17,564 nucleotides of DNA from Psychrobacter sp. UBA6766 (GCF_002453355.1 NZ_DKGQ01000031.1:1-17564), one strand, 5' to 3'; counted from the first letter of the stretch, positions 7,643 to 14,782 are shown. The notes: generated by a model not told the origin, from the letters alone. A program made the numbers and translations.

Positions 7643-7670
7643 TTCAATGAACATTTATGGTTTCAATGAA
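7643..7670. promoter_or_regulatory. Two TTCA-A-TGAA dyads upstream of the YbjQ pair
   Basis: The near-palindrome TTCAATGAA occurs at 7643-7651 and again at 7662-7670, with starts 19 bases apart, that is close to two helical turns. Both lie 30-60 bases upstream of the YbjQ-like start, where promoter elements should be. This spacing would suit cooperative binding by a dimeric regulator. No consensus -35/-10 pair could be assigned with confidence. Confidence 0.3.
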
Positions 7671-7704
7671 TAATAAACAATCAATATTGTTGAAACAAAC
7701 CCTG

Positions 7705-8262
7705 CTAGTCATTGGTATGAAACAATAAAAACAGCTCGGTCAAATTGCCTTCGATGCTATTGGCCATTTGCGCCATTTTATCTTCATCAGCGCGCATTTC
7801 GGCAAGCTCAGGATCTTCATCATCGATACCGCTTAGCACAATCATGGGTAAGGTTAAGACCGCCACATCTTCTGCCGTTTCTTCATCTTCAAACCAATCA
7901 CTGGCTTCATCGCCATACATCGCATCGACAAAACCAATCGACCAAGCAACAATATCAGACTCTTCTGAAAAATCGACCGCCACTTCTTCATCACCCGCAT
8001 CTTCACCAAAGGGTAGCTCAATCGGCGTTTCATTTTTTAGCTCAGCCATGATTGAGTCGCGCCAGCGCTGAATACCGTCAATCACGTTTTCAGGAATGTC
8101 ACTGGTATGGCCTTCAAACAGTGCATCTAGCCAATTTGGCAACGGACGACCAATAACTGTCGCGGTCAAGAAACCATGCGTGGCAACACTATCAAGCACA
8201 AACGGGCTGTTATCATTGTCCAAATAGTCTAATAATTCATCAAAACTGAGTGGGTTATTCAT
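7705..8262 (-). CDS. YecA/UPF0149 family protein
   Basis: 185 residues, very acidic and soluble. The family hallmark HGFLTA is at 29-34, followed by the WLDALFEG segment. The second conserved region (DIVAWSIGFVDAM, 103-115) and a helical C-terminus ending NLTELFLLFHTND complete the alpha-helical UPF0149 fold. It lacks the C-terminal SEC-C zinc-binding motif carried by E. coli YecA, so it resembles the shorter YgfB/UPF0149 type. The ATG at 8262 has AAGGA about eight bases upstream, a good ribosome binding site. It lies 91 bases upstream of the YbjQ pair on the same strand, and read-through into those genes is possible as no terminator is visible between them. Biological role uncertain; the YgfB branch has been connected to transcription regulation in Pseudomonas. 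Confidence 0.85.
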   Translation of the reverse strand: MNNPLSFDELLDYLDNDNSPFVLDSVATHGFLTATVIGRPLPNWLDALFEGHTSDIPENVIDGIQRWRDSIMAELKNETPIELPFGEDAGDEEVAVDFSEESDIVAWSIGFVDAMYGDEASDWFEDEETAEDVAVLTLPMIVLSGIDDEDPELAEMRADEDKMAQMANSIEGNLTELFLLFHTND

Positions 8263-8608
8263 AGTGTGGAGTCCTTGGCAGATAGATTACGTCAGACGCA
8301 ATAAATAAGGGATGTCATATAAGAGAACAGGAAGTCTTAGGATAAAGATAAAAAGGGGTTAAAACTGTCTCAACTGGGAAAGTCAGTCCGAAACACTTTT
8401 ATAAAACGGGCAGCTTAAAAAACGCTGATTGCCTCATCACCTTTAACAACCCAATGTTATCAAAAACCCTGACAATCAGCTTAGCACAATACACACGATA
8501 TGATGATGGTTAATCCGTTTAACAAGTTAACAACTTTTGGCTAACAATCAGCAATTTTATCTACTTCGCTTCGTTATTAAGCGATAACATTAAAGCGAAA
8601 ATGACGAC
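8263..8608. other. Intergenic region (346 bp) between UPF0149 gene and small acidic gene
   Basis: No credible ORF. The left part must hold the promoter of the UPF0149 gene, but no near-consensus -35/-10 pair stands out. The 8-mer CAATCAGC occurs at 8473 and 8545, and in inverted form (GCTGATTG) at 8424. The right end has a nested hairpin beside the small acidic gene. Confidence 0.5.
8565..8599 (-). terminator. Nested hairpin after the small acidic gene, possible terminator
   Basis: An outer stem TTCGCTT (8565-8571) and AAGCGAA (8593-8599) encloses an inner GTTAT/ATAAC hairpin. It begins ten bases beyond the stop of the minus-strand small acidic gene. No long T-run follows on that strand (GTAGATAAAATT), so it may protect the 3-prime end rather than terminate by the intrinsic route. 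Confidence 0.4.
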
Positions 8609-8845
8609 TTAAATATCGTCATCATCCCAGTCATCGCCATCTTCATCAAAATTATCGATGTCATCAAGATCGTCTTTGAGCTCTTTTTCTAAACGTTTTT
8701 CTTCTAACAAATTATCAATTAAGCGACGTTTCTCAAGGCTACTTAAGCGTGTACGCACACTGGTTTCGGCCTCTTCCACCATCTTGGCATCGTCATCATC
8801 GACAAAATCATCATCAAAATCGTCATCAATATCAGCGTCACTCAT
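8609..8845 (-). CDS. Small acidic protein, PA3496-like
   Basis: 78 residues. Both ends are almost purely acidic: the N-terminus has IDDDFDDDFVDDDD and the C-terminus has DEDGDDWDDDDI. A basic/amphipathic helix between them (about 30-58) contains LEKRRLIDNLLEEKRLEKEL. That central helix resembles the PA3496 family, annotated as putative envelope integrity proteins; the match is by pattern only. There is no signal peptide or membrane helix, so it is cytoplasmic. The ATG at 8845 has AGGAG seven bases upstream, and a promoter with a perfect -35 sits 58-86 bases upstream, which indicates a well-expressed monocistronic gene. The strong charge block suggests binding to nucleic-acid-binding or other basic partners, but this is a guess. 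Confidence 0.8.
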   Translation of the reverse strand: MSDADIDDDFDDDFVDDDDAKMVEEAETSVRTRLSSLEKRRLIDNLLEEKRLEKELKDDLDDIDNFDEDGDDWDDDDI

Positions 8846-8902
8846 GACAAACTCCTATTATTTTTCAGCAAGGGTATTAAAAATACATAAATATATATAT
8901 GC

Positions 8903-8931
8903 CTTATAAAGTCTCTACCTAGCGTTGTCAA
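8903..8931 (-). promoter_or_regulatory. Sigma-70 promoter of the small acidic gene
   Basis: On the minus strand TTGACA (8926-8931) is followed after exactly 17 bases by TATAAG (8903-8908). This is a perfect -35 and a five-of-six -10 at optimal spacing, 58 bases upstream of the ATG at 8845. It is the best promoter in the window. Confidence 0.75.
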
Positions 8932-8954
8932 TCCTTTTTATCACTATGACAACG
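8923..8954. promoter_or_regulatory. Inverted repeat overlapping the -35 element
   Basis: CGTTGTCA (8923-8930) and TGACAACG (8947-8954) form a perfect 8-bp inverted repeat with a 16-base spacer. One arm contains the -35 hexamer of the small acidic gene. It could be an operator, or a hairpin at the 3-prime end of the upstream gene, but no T-run follows. Confidence 0.4.
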
Positions 8955-9033
8955 TTATACAAAAAGCTAATAAGCACACAAGCCACTATCGTACAGGCAA
9001 TTGTAGAGATTCATATAAATTTAAAGTGGCAAT

Positions 9034-10539
9034 TTACCCCTGCTCTTCTGTCTCTTCAATCATCAATACTGCATTACGCACATCTGCCAGACGTTGAATC
9101 ATGGCGTCATTACCGCCATCAAATATCGCACATTCGCGCTCATAAACGGTCGTCGGGCGCATAACACTTTGGAGTTGAACATGATGATTGATTTGTTTAA
9201 TCCCTGCATTGGGTAACAAAATAAGCATTTGCTCTTTTTTACCGACGCTCTCTAATAGATGACTCATCGCCTCGACTTGCGCATTGTCGCTGACGCCAGC
9301 TTTTGCTGGCAGGGCAAATCTTGATAATTCGATATGCTTATCGTGAATGATTTTATTGAGCATGAGATACAGCTTACCGAGCATCACCCCTGCTAAGGCA
9401 ACTTTGGCGTGGCTATTGTCTGCTTTTAGCATGACATAAGCACCACTTTCATCAAAGCGTGGCTCATTGATCGTGCTCACCCCAAGCAATAAAGGCTGCT
9501 TAAGTAACTCAGTGACCGCTTGATTTAATAGCTGGGTACACAATGCCAAATAAGGCAGGCGCTGAGATGGCGCCAGGCGCTCGAGCATATTAAATTCGTC
9601 GTGAAAGACAATCTGCACGCTGACACTATCAAATGGGCGGGTGGCGGACAATCGCGCTGCACTATTAGATTTATGGCTACCATTTTTGCCGTTAGCATTA
9701 GCAGCGGTCACTTCGTCGTGGAGGCCGTCTGCGCCATCATTACTCTTATCGTTTTCAGTTGTGTCATGCGTCGCATCAAGCTCAGCATTTTGACCTTGCT
9801 GCCCTCTAACGTACTGATTTACCGCACTATGAATATCCAGTTTTCGTGGTAGATCCAATTTATCGGTATTTGGATTGCGGTTGGTAGCATTTGCCGCTCC
9901 ATTAGCGGCGCTAGCAAAAACTGCTGAACCAGATTCTATTTCATCACCACGCTCAAGGTTGCGCTCAAATTCACGCTCATAACCGCGCTGGTCGAGTTGT
10001 CTATAGTGCTCGCGATGCAGGTCTTGAATGTCACGGCTTAGCGCATTGATTTGCTCTCTGGTTGGTCGCGCAATATAACCATAAATCAGCCAAAGCAATA
10101 AATGCAGCAGCATTGAGCCGATCACAAACGGCCATTGCATGGCAATAATTTCACCCTTGCTAATGTCTTTTAGCGTCAAGGCCACACTGCCGATGACTGC
10201 ATCGCCTTTGGTGGCGATTTGGTTAATTGTATCGCCTTGTTGCATCGGCGCATTACCAACTGGCACCAAGACATCGCCATTATTGTCTTTAATCAGTATA
10301 CGGGCCACATCCTGCTCGCTGGTATAACGATTGGCAATGACACTTAAGCTGACGCGGTCTTTATTTTCTAAAGACAAGCGCGCCTCATCGATGAGCTGGG
10401 TGACCATTTGCTCGCCCTTTTGGGCACGGCTATTGCTCAGCTGCTGATCGGTACTGATGACCAATAGTAGAGTCTGCAAACAAAAACTAACCAGAATAAT
10501 AATGGCAAACAACCCTTGCCGCGGCGCTAAATACGTCAT
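9034..10539 (-). CDS. Two-helix membrane protein, YtjB/AhpA-like N-terminus with large cytoplasmic domain
   Basis: 501 residues. A first membrane helix at about 10-29 and a second at 132-155 bracket a periplasmic loop of roughly 100 residues. This is the layout of the YtjB/Smp/AhpA family, and E. coli ytjB is also divergent from serB, as here. After the second helix comes a charged coiled-coil-like stretch (157-200). A polar low-complexity linker (205-300) is rich in Asn, Ala, Asp and Ser. A folded domain occupies about 303-495, beginning DSVSVQIVFHDEF and ending RNAVLMIEETEEQ. The C-terminal domain is not one I recognise; its alternation of predicted strands and helices is reminiscent of a degenerate nucleotidyl-cyclase or GGDEF-like fold, without catalytic signatures. 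The ATG at 10539 has only a weak ribosome binding site. The topology suggests an envelope sensor or scaffold. Much longer than E. coli YtjB (about 214 residues). Confidence 0.75.
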   Translation of the reverse strand: MTYLAPRQGLFAIIILVSFCLQTLLLVISTDQQLSNSRAQKGEQMVTQLIDEARLSLENKDRVSLSVIANRYTSEQDVARILIKDNNGDVLVPVGNAPMQQGDTINQIATKGDAVIGSVALTLKDISKGEIIAMQWPFVIGSMLLHLLLWLIYGYIARPTREQINALSRDIQDLHREHYRQLDQRGYEREFERNLERGDEIESGSAVFASAANGAANATNRNPNTDKLDLPRKLDIHSAVNQYVRGQQGQNAELDATHDTTENDKSNDGADGLHDEVTAANANGKNGSHKSNSAARLSATRPFDSVSVQIVFHDEFNMLERLAPSQRLPYLALCTQLLNQAVTELLKQPLLLGVSTINEPRFDESGAYVMLKADNSHAKVALAGVMLGKLYLMLNKIIHDKHIELSRFALPAKAGVSDNAQVEAMSHLLESVGKKEQMLILLPNAGIKQINHHVQLQSVMRPTTVYERECAIFDGGNDAMIQRLADVRNAVLMIEETEEQG

Positions 10540-11013
10540 GATATGGTAAACTTTTTTGGATAAATGGAATGAAAAAAACGAGGCTATGGCTCATTTTCTG
10601 GAAGAGTATGCAGTTATTAATTTGACTATCTGTTTTTCTTTACTTCATTTACTACCACAGCACTTAATAAATAGTATTTGAACAATATAGTATTTAAATA
10701 AATAGCACTTAAGCAAATACCATTTGTGGCACCTTGCCATCGTACAGGAGATTTGTTGTGCAAGTATGTTTGGCTCACGCATTTATCGACAAATCCCCCG
10801 CTTATTTTCTCTACTATATCACCATAGTAAGCGTTATGGCGTTAGCAAAAACCATAAATTTATTGTAATAATTTTCGTTTATGCGGCGGCGATATTTGGT
10901 CATGATAAGCGTTTTTGTCAGCCTGTGAGACTTTGTACCTCATCTATAGGCGCTGCCCAGTAAAGCTGTTATTATTCCTAATCTTATATCAGCATACAAG
11001 GGACAATTGAGCG
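10540..11013. other. Intergenic region (474 bp) between divergent ytjB-like gene and serB
   Basis: Must hold both divergent promoters. AT-rich, with the imperfect tandem repeats at 10657-10729. A plus-strand ORF at 10724-10963 starts at a TTG without a ribosome binding site and has cysteine-rich, unstructured-looking composition, so I do not call it. No -35/-10 pair close to consensus could be assigned to serB; a TATTAT at 10970-10975 is a possible -10. Confidence 0.5.
10657..10729. repeat. Imperfect 15-bp tandem repeats
   Basis: Five adjacent units of 13-16 bases, each starting ATAG or a one-base variant. In order they are ACAGCACTTAATAA, ATAGTATTTGAACAAT, ATAGTATTTAAATAA, ATAGCACTTAAGCAA and ATACCATTTGTGG. 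The rough consensus is ATAGYAYTTRAAYAA. They sit 118 bases upstream of the ytjB-like start and 285 upstream of serB. Confidence 0.55.
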
Positions 11014-12201
11014 ATGCAAAAAAATACATCTTACTCGTTACCAAAAGACAGCAAAGCCTGGCAACAAGCCGTCGATTCTGTAGCTTCATTATTGCCTGCG
11101 GGTACGAATCTGCAAGATTTTGATGCGCTGCAATCCTTGCCCGTTTTTGCATTGATTGTGGTATTGCCTACGCATGTATCTTCGCTCGACATCCATCAAT
11201 ATGTGCAGTCATGGGCCGATGAGCAGCCAAACTGGCATCTGGTCACCGTCGCAGAAGATGCTGACGCCAATTTTATCGATATTGAGATTGCTGATATAGA
11301 CACCACACAGCCATTTGCCAAGCGCTCATTTATTGATGTGCAAGTTTATCGCTATTTGTTGGTACCCGTTACTGATACTTTGATGCATCCCGCTAAAAAG
11401 ACGGCAGCGGCGCACATTATTGATGATCAATTGACGACGCGTTTACGTCACGAATTAACTGAAGATTATAAAAACTCGCAAAGCACCATGAGTAGCGATA
11501 GCCTAGATATCGTCGACTGTCATATCTTGTCAGTCGGTCACATGTTACGTACCCATAAACTGGCCTGTTTTGATATGGATTCGACGTTGATTGAACAAGA
11601 AGTCATCGTTGAGTTGGCAAAAACCGCTGGCATTGGCGAGCAAGTCGAAGCCATTACCGAAGCGGCGATGCGTGGTGAGATAGATTTTGATGAATCTTTT
11701 GCCCAGCGCGTGGCGTTATTAAAAGGCATATCGACCGATGTGCTTGATGATATTTGCAGCCGTTTAACCTTATCTGCAGGCGCGCTTACTACTATCAGCG
11801 CCCTTAAAGCTCTGGGTTATCATACAGTTCTAGTCTCAGGCGGCTTTACCTATTTTGCTCGTTATATTGCCGAACAATTAGGCATTGATGAAGTCTATGC
11901 CAATGCGTTAGATATCGAAGACGGCGAGGTCACCGGACACGTGCAACTACCTATTGTCAATGGCGCCAAAAAAGCAGCGATTGCTGAACATACCGCCGAG
12001 CGCTTGGGTATTCATATGTCGCAAGTGGTTTGCGTCGGCGATGGTGCCAATGATTTGCCAATGATGGCACTAGCGGATTTGGGCGTGGCGTTTAATGCCA
12101 AACCCATCGTGCAAGCACGTGCAGACGCTGCCGTCAATGTTACAGGGCTTGAAGGCGTGCTTTATGCGCTTGGCTATCCCGCTTTTGCTCGCACTAAATA
12201 A
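11014..12201 (+). CDS. serB: Phosphoserine phosphatase
   Basis: Catalyses the last step of L-serine synthesis, phosphoserine to serine, in the cytoplasm. 395 residues, against 322 in E. coli SerB. The HAD phosphatase core is in the C-terminal half: motif I FDMDSTLIEQE with catalytic Asp187 and Asp189, the helical cap (about 200-265), motif II VSGGFT at 274-279, the motif III lysine in GAKKAA (319-320), and motif IV VGDGANDLPMM at 341-351. Residues 1-180 form the N-terminal regulatory-type region expected in gammaproteobacterial SerB, with an ACT-like strand-helix pattern (SLPVFALIVVLP), longer and divergent here. The ATG at 11014 follows GGGACAATTGAGCG; the ribosome binding site is modest. 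Divergent from the ytjB-like gene, an arrangement also seen in E. coli. A terminator closes the transcript. Confidence 0.96.
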   Translation: MQKNTSYSLPKDSKAWQQAVDSVASLLPAGTNLQDFDALQSLPVFALIVVLPTHVSSLDIHQYVQSWADEQPNWHLVTVAEDADANFIDIEIADIDTTQPFAKRSFIDVQVYRYLLVPVTDTLMHPAKKTAAAHIIDDQLTTRLRHELTEDYKNSQSTMSSDSLDIVDCHILSVGHMLRTHKLACFDMDSTLIEQEVIVELAKTAGIGEQVEAITEAAMRGEIDFDESFAQRVALLKGISTDVLDDICSRLTLSAGALTTISALKALGYHTVLVSGGFTYFARYIAEQLGIDEVYANALDIEDGEVTGHVQLPIVNGAKKAAIAEHTAERLGIHMSQVVCVGDGANDLPMMALADLGVAFNAKPIVQARADAAVNVTGLEGVLYALGYPAFARTK

Positions 12202-12223
12202 CGCTTAACCATTCTAAAAAATT

Positions 12224-12258
12224 AGCTAGGTTAAGGATTTGTCTTTAGCCTAGCTTTT
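12224..12258 (+). terminator. Terminator of serB
   Basis: AGCTAGG (12224-12230) pairs with CCTAGCT (12249-12255), and the stem continues inward with TTAAGG/CTTTAG through two G-U pairs, giving 13 base pairs and a six-base loop. TTTT follows. It lies 22 bases after the serB stop and just before the ATG at 12259, arguing against that ATG as a start. Confidence 0.8.
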
Positions 12259-12339
12259 ATGGTTGAAGCTTTTTTATATCTACATCTCTTTTACCCTATT
12301 CATCTTACTTTTATCTTGTTAAATAAAAAAGGACTGTCC

Positions 12340-13350
12340 ATGACGGCATCACAATCACCGCGGCCAGATGCGCCGTCATCTTCCACTCCTCTAGATAATG
12401 CGTCTTTATCCCAAGAAAGCACCCCTATTTATAATGACAGCCCAAAGCAGCTATTTGGCGTCTATGCCAAAGGCATTGCCATGGGCGCGGCGGACATTGT
12501 TCCCGGTGTTTCTGGCGGCACGATTGCCCTAATTGCAGGGATTTACGAGCGCCTGATTAATGCCTTGAGTAGCGTAGGGCCCAATCTTTGGCAAATATTT
12601 CGTCAACAAGGCGGGCTTAAAGGCTTGGTCGCCGTATGGAAGCAAGTCGATGCCACTTTTTTAGTGTGCCTGTTACTTGGCATCGCCACCAGTTTTGCTA
12701 CGTTAGCTGGATTCATTAAGCACCTACTCGACCATCAACCTTTACTGATTTGGTCATTCTTTTTTGGTTTGGTGGTAGCCACCGTCTTTATCTTATTAAC
12801 TGAAATTACACGTTGGAATATAGGACGTGTCGTATTATTTTTATTGGGAGCTGGTAGCGCGGTCGTCATCAGTAGCTTGCCGTTATTGACCACCGCGCCA
12901 AGTTTGCCTTATTTGTTTCTTGCGGGCGCGATTGCCATTTGTGCGATGATATTACCCGGAATTTCAGGCTCATTTATTCTATTGTTGATGGGCGCCTATA
13001 ATTCGGTACTCGAAGCTGTCCATACGCTGAACTTTAGTATTATTTTTACCGTTATTGCTGGTATGGCAACGGGATTATTATTATTTACGCGTATGCTCAA
13101 ATGGTTGTTATCACGCTATTATCAAGCAACGCTCGCTTTGTTAACAGGTTTTATCGCCGGTTCGCTGGTGAAAGTTTGGCCATGGAAAACCGATGCGCTA
13201 GGAACGTTGAATAGCGCTGCTATCAGTAACGTCATGCCATGGCAATATCCTACTGGCGCTCATTGGCTGACGACTTTAAGCTTGATGCTGTTAGGCGCTG
13301 TTTTGGTCACGGCCTTATCATGGTGGGGGCGCCGCGGCGTTCGTCCTTAA
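12340..13350 (+). CDS. DUF368 membrane protein, undecaprenyl-phosphate transporter (PopT-like)
   Basis: 336 residues from the ATG at 12340, which has AAGGA six bases upstream. The frame opens earlier at 12259, but that ATG abuts the serB terminator and lacks a ribosome binding site. A polar N-terminal stretch of about 40 residues precedes roughly eight hydrophobic helices. Two pseudo-symmetric DUF368 motifs are clear: AADIVPGVSGGTIAL (core PGVSGGT at 55-61) and MILPGISGSFILL (PGISGS at 206-211), which look like the re-entrant hairpins of an internally duplicated transporter. DUF368 proteins (PopT) were shown in recent work to recycle the lipid carrier undecaprenyl phosphate across the cytoplasmic membrane for cell-wall and surface polysaccharide synthesis. 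Assigning that role here follows from family membership. A strong terminator lies downstream, so it is monocistronic. Confidence 0.9.
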   Translation: MTASQSPRPDAPSSSTPLDNASLSQESTPIYNDSPKQLFGVYAKGIAMGAADIVPGVSGGTIALIAGIYERLINALSSVGPNLWQIFRQQGGLKGLVAVWKQVDATFLVCLLLGIATSFATLAGFIKHLLDHQPLLIWSFFFGLVVATVFILLTEITRWNIGRVVLFLLGAGSAVVISSLPLLTTAPSLPYLFLAGAIAICAMILPGISGSFILLLMGAYNSVLEAVHTLNFSIIFTVIAGMATGLLLFTRMLKWLLSRYYQATLALLTGFIAGSLVKVWPWKTDALGTLNSAAISNVMPWQYPTGAHWLTTLSLMLLGAVLVTALSWWGRRGVRP

Positions 13351-13383
13351 AGCTAAATCTACGTTAAAAAATACATTAAGTCC

Positions 13384-13414
13384 AAAAAAGCGCCTACGAT
13401 TGAGGCGCTTTTTT
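13384..13414 (+). terminator. Terminator of the DUF368 gene
   Basis: AAAAAAGCGCCT (13384-13395) and AGGCGCTTTTTT (13403-13414) form a perfect 12-bp stem with a seven-base loop, starting 33 bases after the stop codon. The symmetric A and T tracts make it potentially bidirectional. Confidence 0.95.
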
Positions 13415-13576
13415 ATTTGCTTAAAAAACGAAAATTACGCAGGGTTTTTTGAATATGATTTAAAAAAACCAAACGTCAGCGGTTGTCGCAAAGTCGTCGC
13501 TTCCCTCTTTAGCTTTAGGTCGCAAACTTCCATAATGACCCTGTTGGAATTCACCTGATAAAGAGCGAGATGAACA

Positions 13577-13966
13577 ATGTTATTAACGATATTTTCTACT
13601 TTTACGAGTGAGACATGGAGCACAGGCGCCATTCTGGGTACTGGCATGCTGATGGGATTGGTGCTGGCACTTGTTTTATCGTCGCAGCGCTGGCTACTGT
13701 GGTATTTACTCGGTGGCATGGGGTATTGGTTAGCTGTTGAAACAATCCACAGTTTATTAACGCATTGGCTTGTATTGTCAGAGTGGCACAATTACGTGAC
13801 TGCTATAGGTATCAGTTGGCTACCTTTAAGCGTTTGGGTGCTCTATCGAGCGCTGCGTTACGAAGACGTCAGTCGTACCGTCCATAAACAGCGTCAGCTT
13901 CATGCTGCCCGCTACATCGAACATACGCCTGTTTATGATGATGACTATCAGCCGCGCTTTCAGTAG
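13577..13966 (+). CDS. Small integral membrane protein of unknown function
   Basis: 129 residues. Three hydrophobic helices are likely at about 17-35, 38-60 and 72-91, with a Trp-rich second helix (WLLWYLLGGMGYWLAVE). The cytosolic-looking tail starts basic (HKQRQLHAAR) and ends in an acidic/aromatic stretch (YDDDYQPRFQ). I do not recognise the family. The start at 13577 has a partial Shine-Dalgarno (GAGCGAG) eight bases upstream. It stands between the DUF368 terminator and the SCP2 gene, with no terminator before the latter, so weak read-through is possible. The opposite strand also has a 118-codon ORF here (13435-13791), but that one lacks a ribosome binding site and looks like a shadow; the regular helix pattern supports the plus-strand frame. 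Confidence 0.7.
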   Translation: MLLTIFSTFTSETWSTGAILGTGMLMGLVLALVLSSQRWLLWYLLGGMGYWLAVETIHSLLTHWLVLSEWHNYVTAIGISWLPLSVWVLYRALRYEDVSRTVHKQRQLHAARYIEHTPVYDDDYQPRFQ

Positions 13967-14073
13967 CTCAGTGAGTTTGTCCCAACCGCAGTCCCGTCAT
14001 CGAATGTTACAAGATACTTAAGGCACTCTACGTAACTCCTAAAGAATGGAAACTTATCATTCGTTCAATCGTT

Positions 14074-14079
14074 TATAAT
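14074..14079 (+). promoter_or_regulatory. Possible -10 element for the SCP2 gene
   Basis: A perfect TATAAT lies 73 bases before the SCP2 ATG. No good -35 is found at 16-18 bases upstream (AACTTA at 17), so the assignment is tentative. Confidence 0.35.
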
Positions 14080-14151
14080 CTAATTATATATTTGTCTTAA
14101 AAATTGTTATAAAGTACGCATTATTTTGCGTCCCATTCTTAGGAGTTGATT

Positions 14152-14658
14152 ATGTTTACTGTTCCTGTATTAGATATTAAGTCTGATCCGTTAGATGTTT
14201 TATTGGCGGTGATTGGTTATCGTTTGTCGATGCTCGCAGATAGTGATGATGAAGATGTCAAAGCGCTGTTTGCTGATCGTAAAGTCATTATCGAGCTTGC
14301 CAGCACTGAGGCGGATATTGCGCGCTATTATAGCTTTGATAACGGTCAATTTAGTCAACATAGCGGTCATGCCAAAGACGCTGATTTGACGATTAACTTC
14401 AAAGATTCAATGAGGGGCGTGAAGCTATTGACCAAAGGCAGTCTTCCTGCTTTTATGACTGCTGTGCAAGAAGGCAATCTAAGTATCGAGGGCGACTATA
14501 GCCTTATGATGTGGTTTAACAAGCTTGCTAAACACATCGTACCAGCCGTTCCTGAACAGTACAAACCTTATGTTCAGCAAGCCAAACCTTATGCTTATAA
14601 AGCGCAGCAGTTTGCCAATCATTGGATCGGTGTTGCTAAGCATAAATTGGGTAAATAA
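14152..14658 (+). CDS. SCP2 sterol-binding domain protein
   Basis: 168 residues from the ATG at 14152. The ribosome binding site AGGAG at 14141-14145 is six bases upstream; a TTG at 14146 in the same frame abuts it and cannot be the start. Residues 15-125 fit the SCP2 pattern: alternating strands (KVIIELA, ARYYSFDNG), the ADLTINFKD strand, then a helix and the GSLPAFMTAVQEGNLSIEGD segment typical of the lipid-binding pocket. The C-terminus has a repeated QYKPYVQQAKPYAYKAQQ stretch. SCP2 domains bind hydrophobic ligands; in E. coli the family includes UbiJ and UbiT of ubiquinone synthesis. This protein is close in length to UbiT (about 174), but the ubiU/ubiV neighbours are absent, so I leave the function open. 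Soluble, no signal peptide. Confidence 0.8.
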   Translation: MFTVPVLDIKSDPLDVLLAVIGYRLSMLADSDDEDVKALFADRKVIIELASTEADIARYYSFDNGQFSQHSGHAKDADLTINFKDSMRGVKLLTKGSLPAFMTAVQEGNLSIEGDYSLMMWFNKLAKHIVPAVPEQYKPYVQQAKPYAYKAQQFANHWIGVAKHKLGK

Positions 14659-14732
14659 TTAAGTAAGTGACCCAGTCAAGTAACTGATGGTTATCTACAG
14701 CCAGATGATTATTTAACAGACTCTGATTTTCT

Positions 14733-14769
14733 AAAAAGGTTGCGTTATACTATAGCGCAGCCTTTTTTT
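14733..14769 (+). terminator. Terminator of the SCP2 gene
   Basis: A 16-bp stem, AGGTTGCGTTAT with ATAGCGCAGCCT plus flanking A and T runs, with two G-U pairs and a three-base loop ACT. It is followed by seven T residues. It lies about 75 bases after the SCP2 stop and separates it from bioB. Confidence 0.9.
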
Positions 14770-14782
14770 ATTGTAGTTTCTC

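Noticed and set aside
8424..8552. Three copies of an 8-mer (CAATCAGC twice, once inverted) in the gap upstream of the UPF0149 gene
   Set aside because: Irregular spacing (about 49 and 72 bases) and short length; chance occurrence cannot be excluded, so not raised as a finding.
8658..8909. Plus-strand ORF rich in Ser opposite the small acidic gene
   Set aside because: Poly-Ser is the antisense reading of Asp-rich codons (GAT/GAC); the minus frame has the ribosome binding site and promoter.
8925..9164. Plus-strand 79-codon ORF
   Set aside because: Starts at TTG inside a promoter dyad and runs into the 3-prime end of the ytjB-like gene; no ribosome binding site.
10724..10963. Plus-strand 79-codon ORF upstream of serB
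   Set aside because: TTG start, no ribosome binding site, composition unlike neighbouring genes; treated as part of the regulatory gap.
12259..12339. Longer DUF368 start at the ATG at 12259
   Set aside because: It directly follows the T-run of the serB terminator and has no Shine-Dalgarno; AAGGA supports 12340.
13443..13470. GGTTTTTT / AAAAAACC inverted repeat near the start of the gap after the DUF368 terminator
   Set aside because: Mostly A-T pairing with a 12-base loop and no T-run in the useful direction; weak and not called.
13435..13791. Minus-strand 118-codon ORF opposite the small membrane protein
   Set aside because: No start signal or domain; the plus frame shows a regular three-helix pattern.
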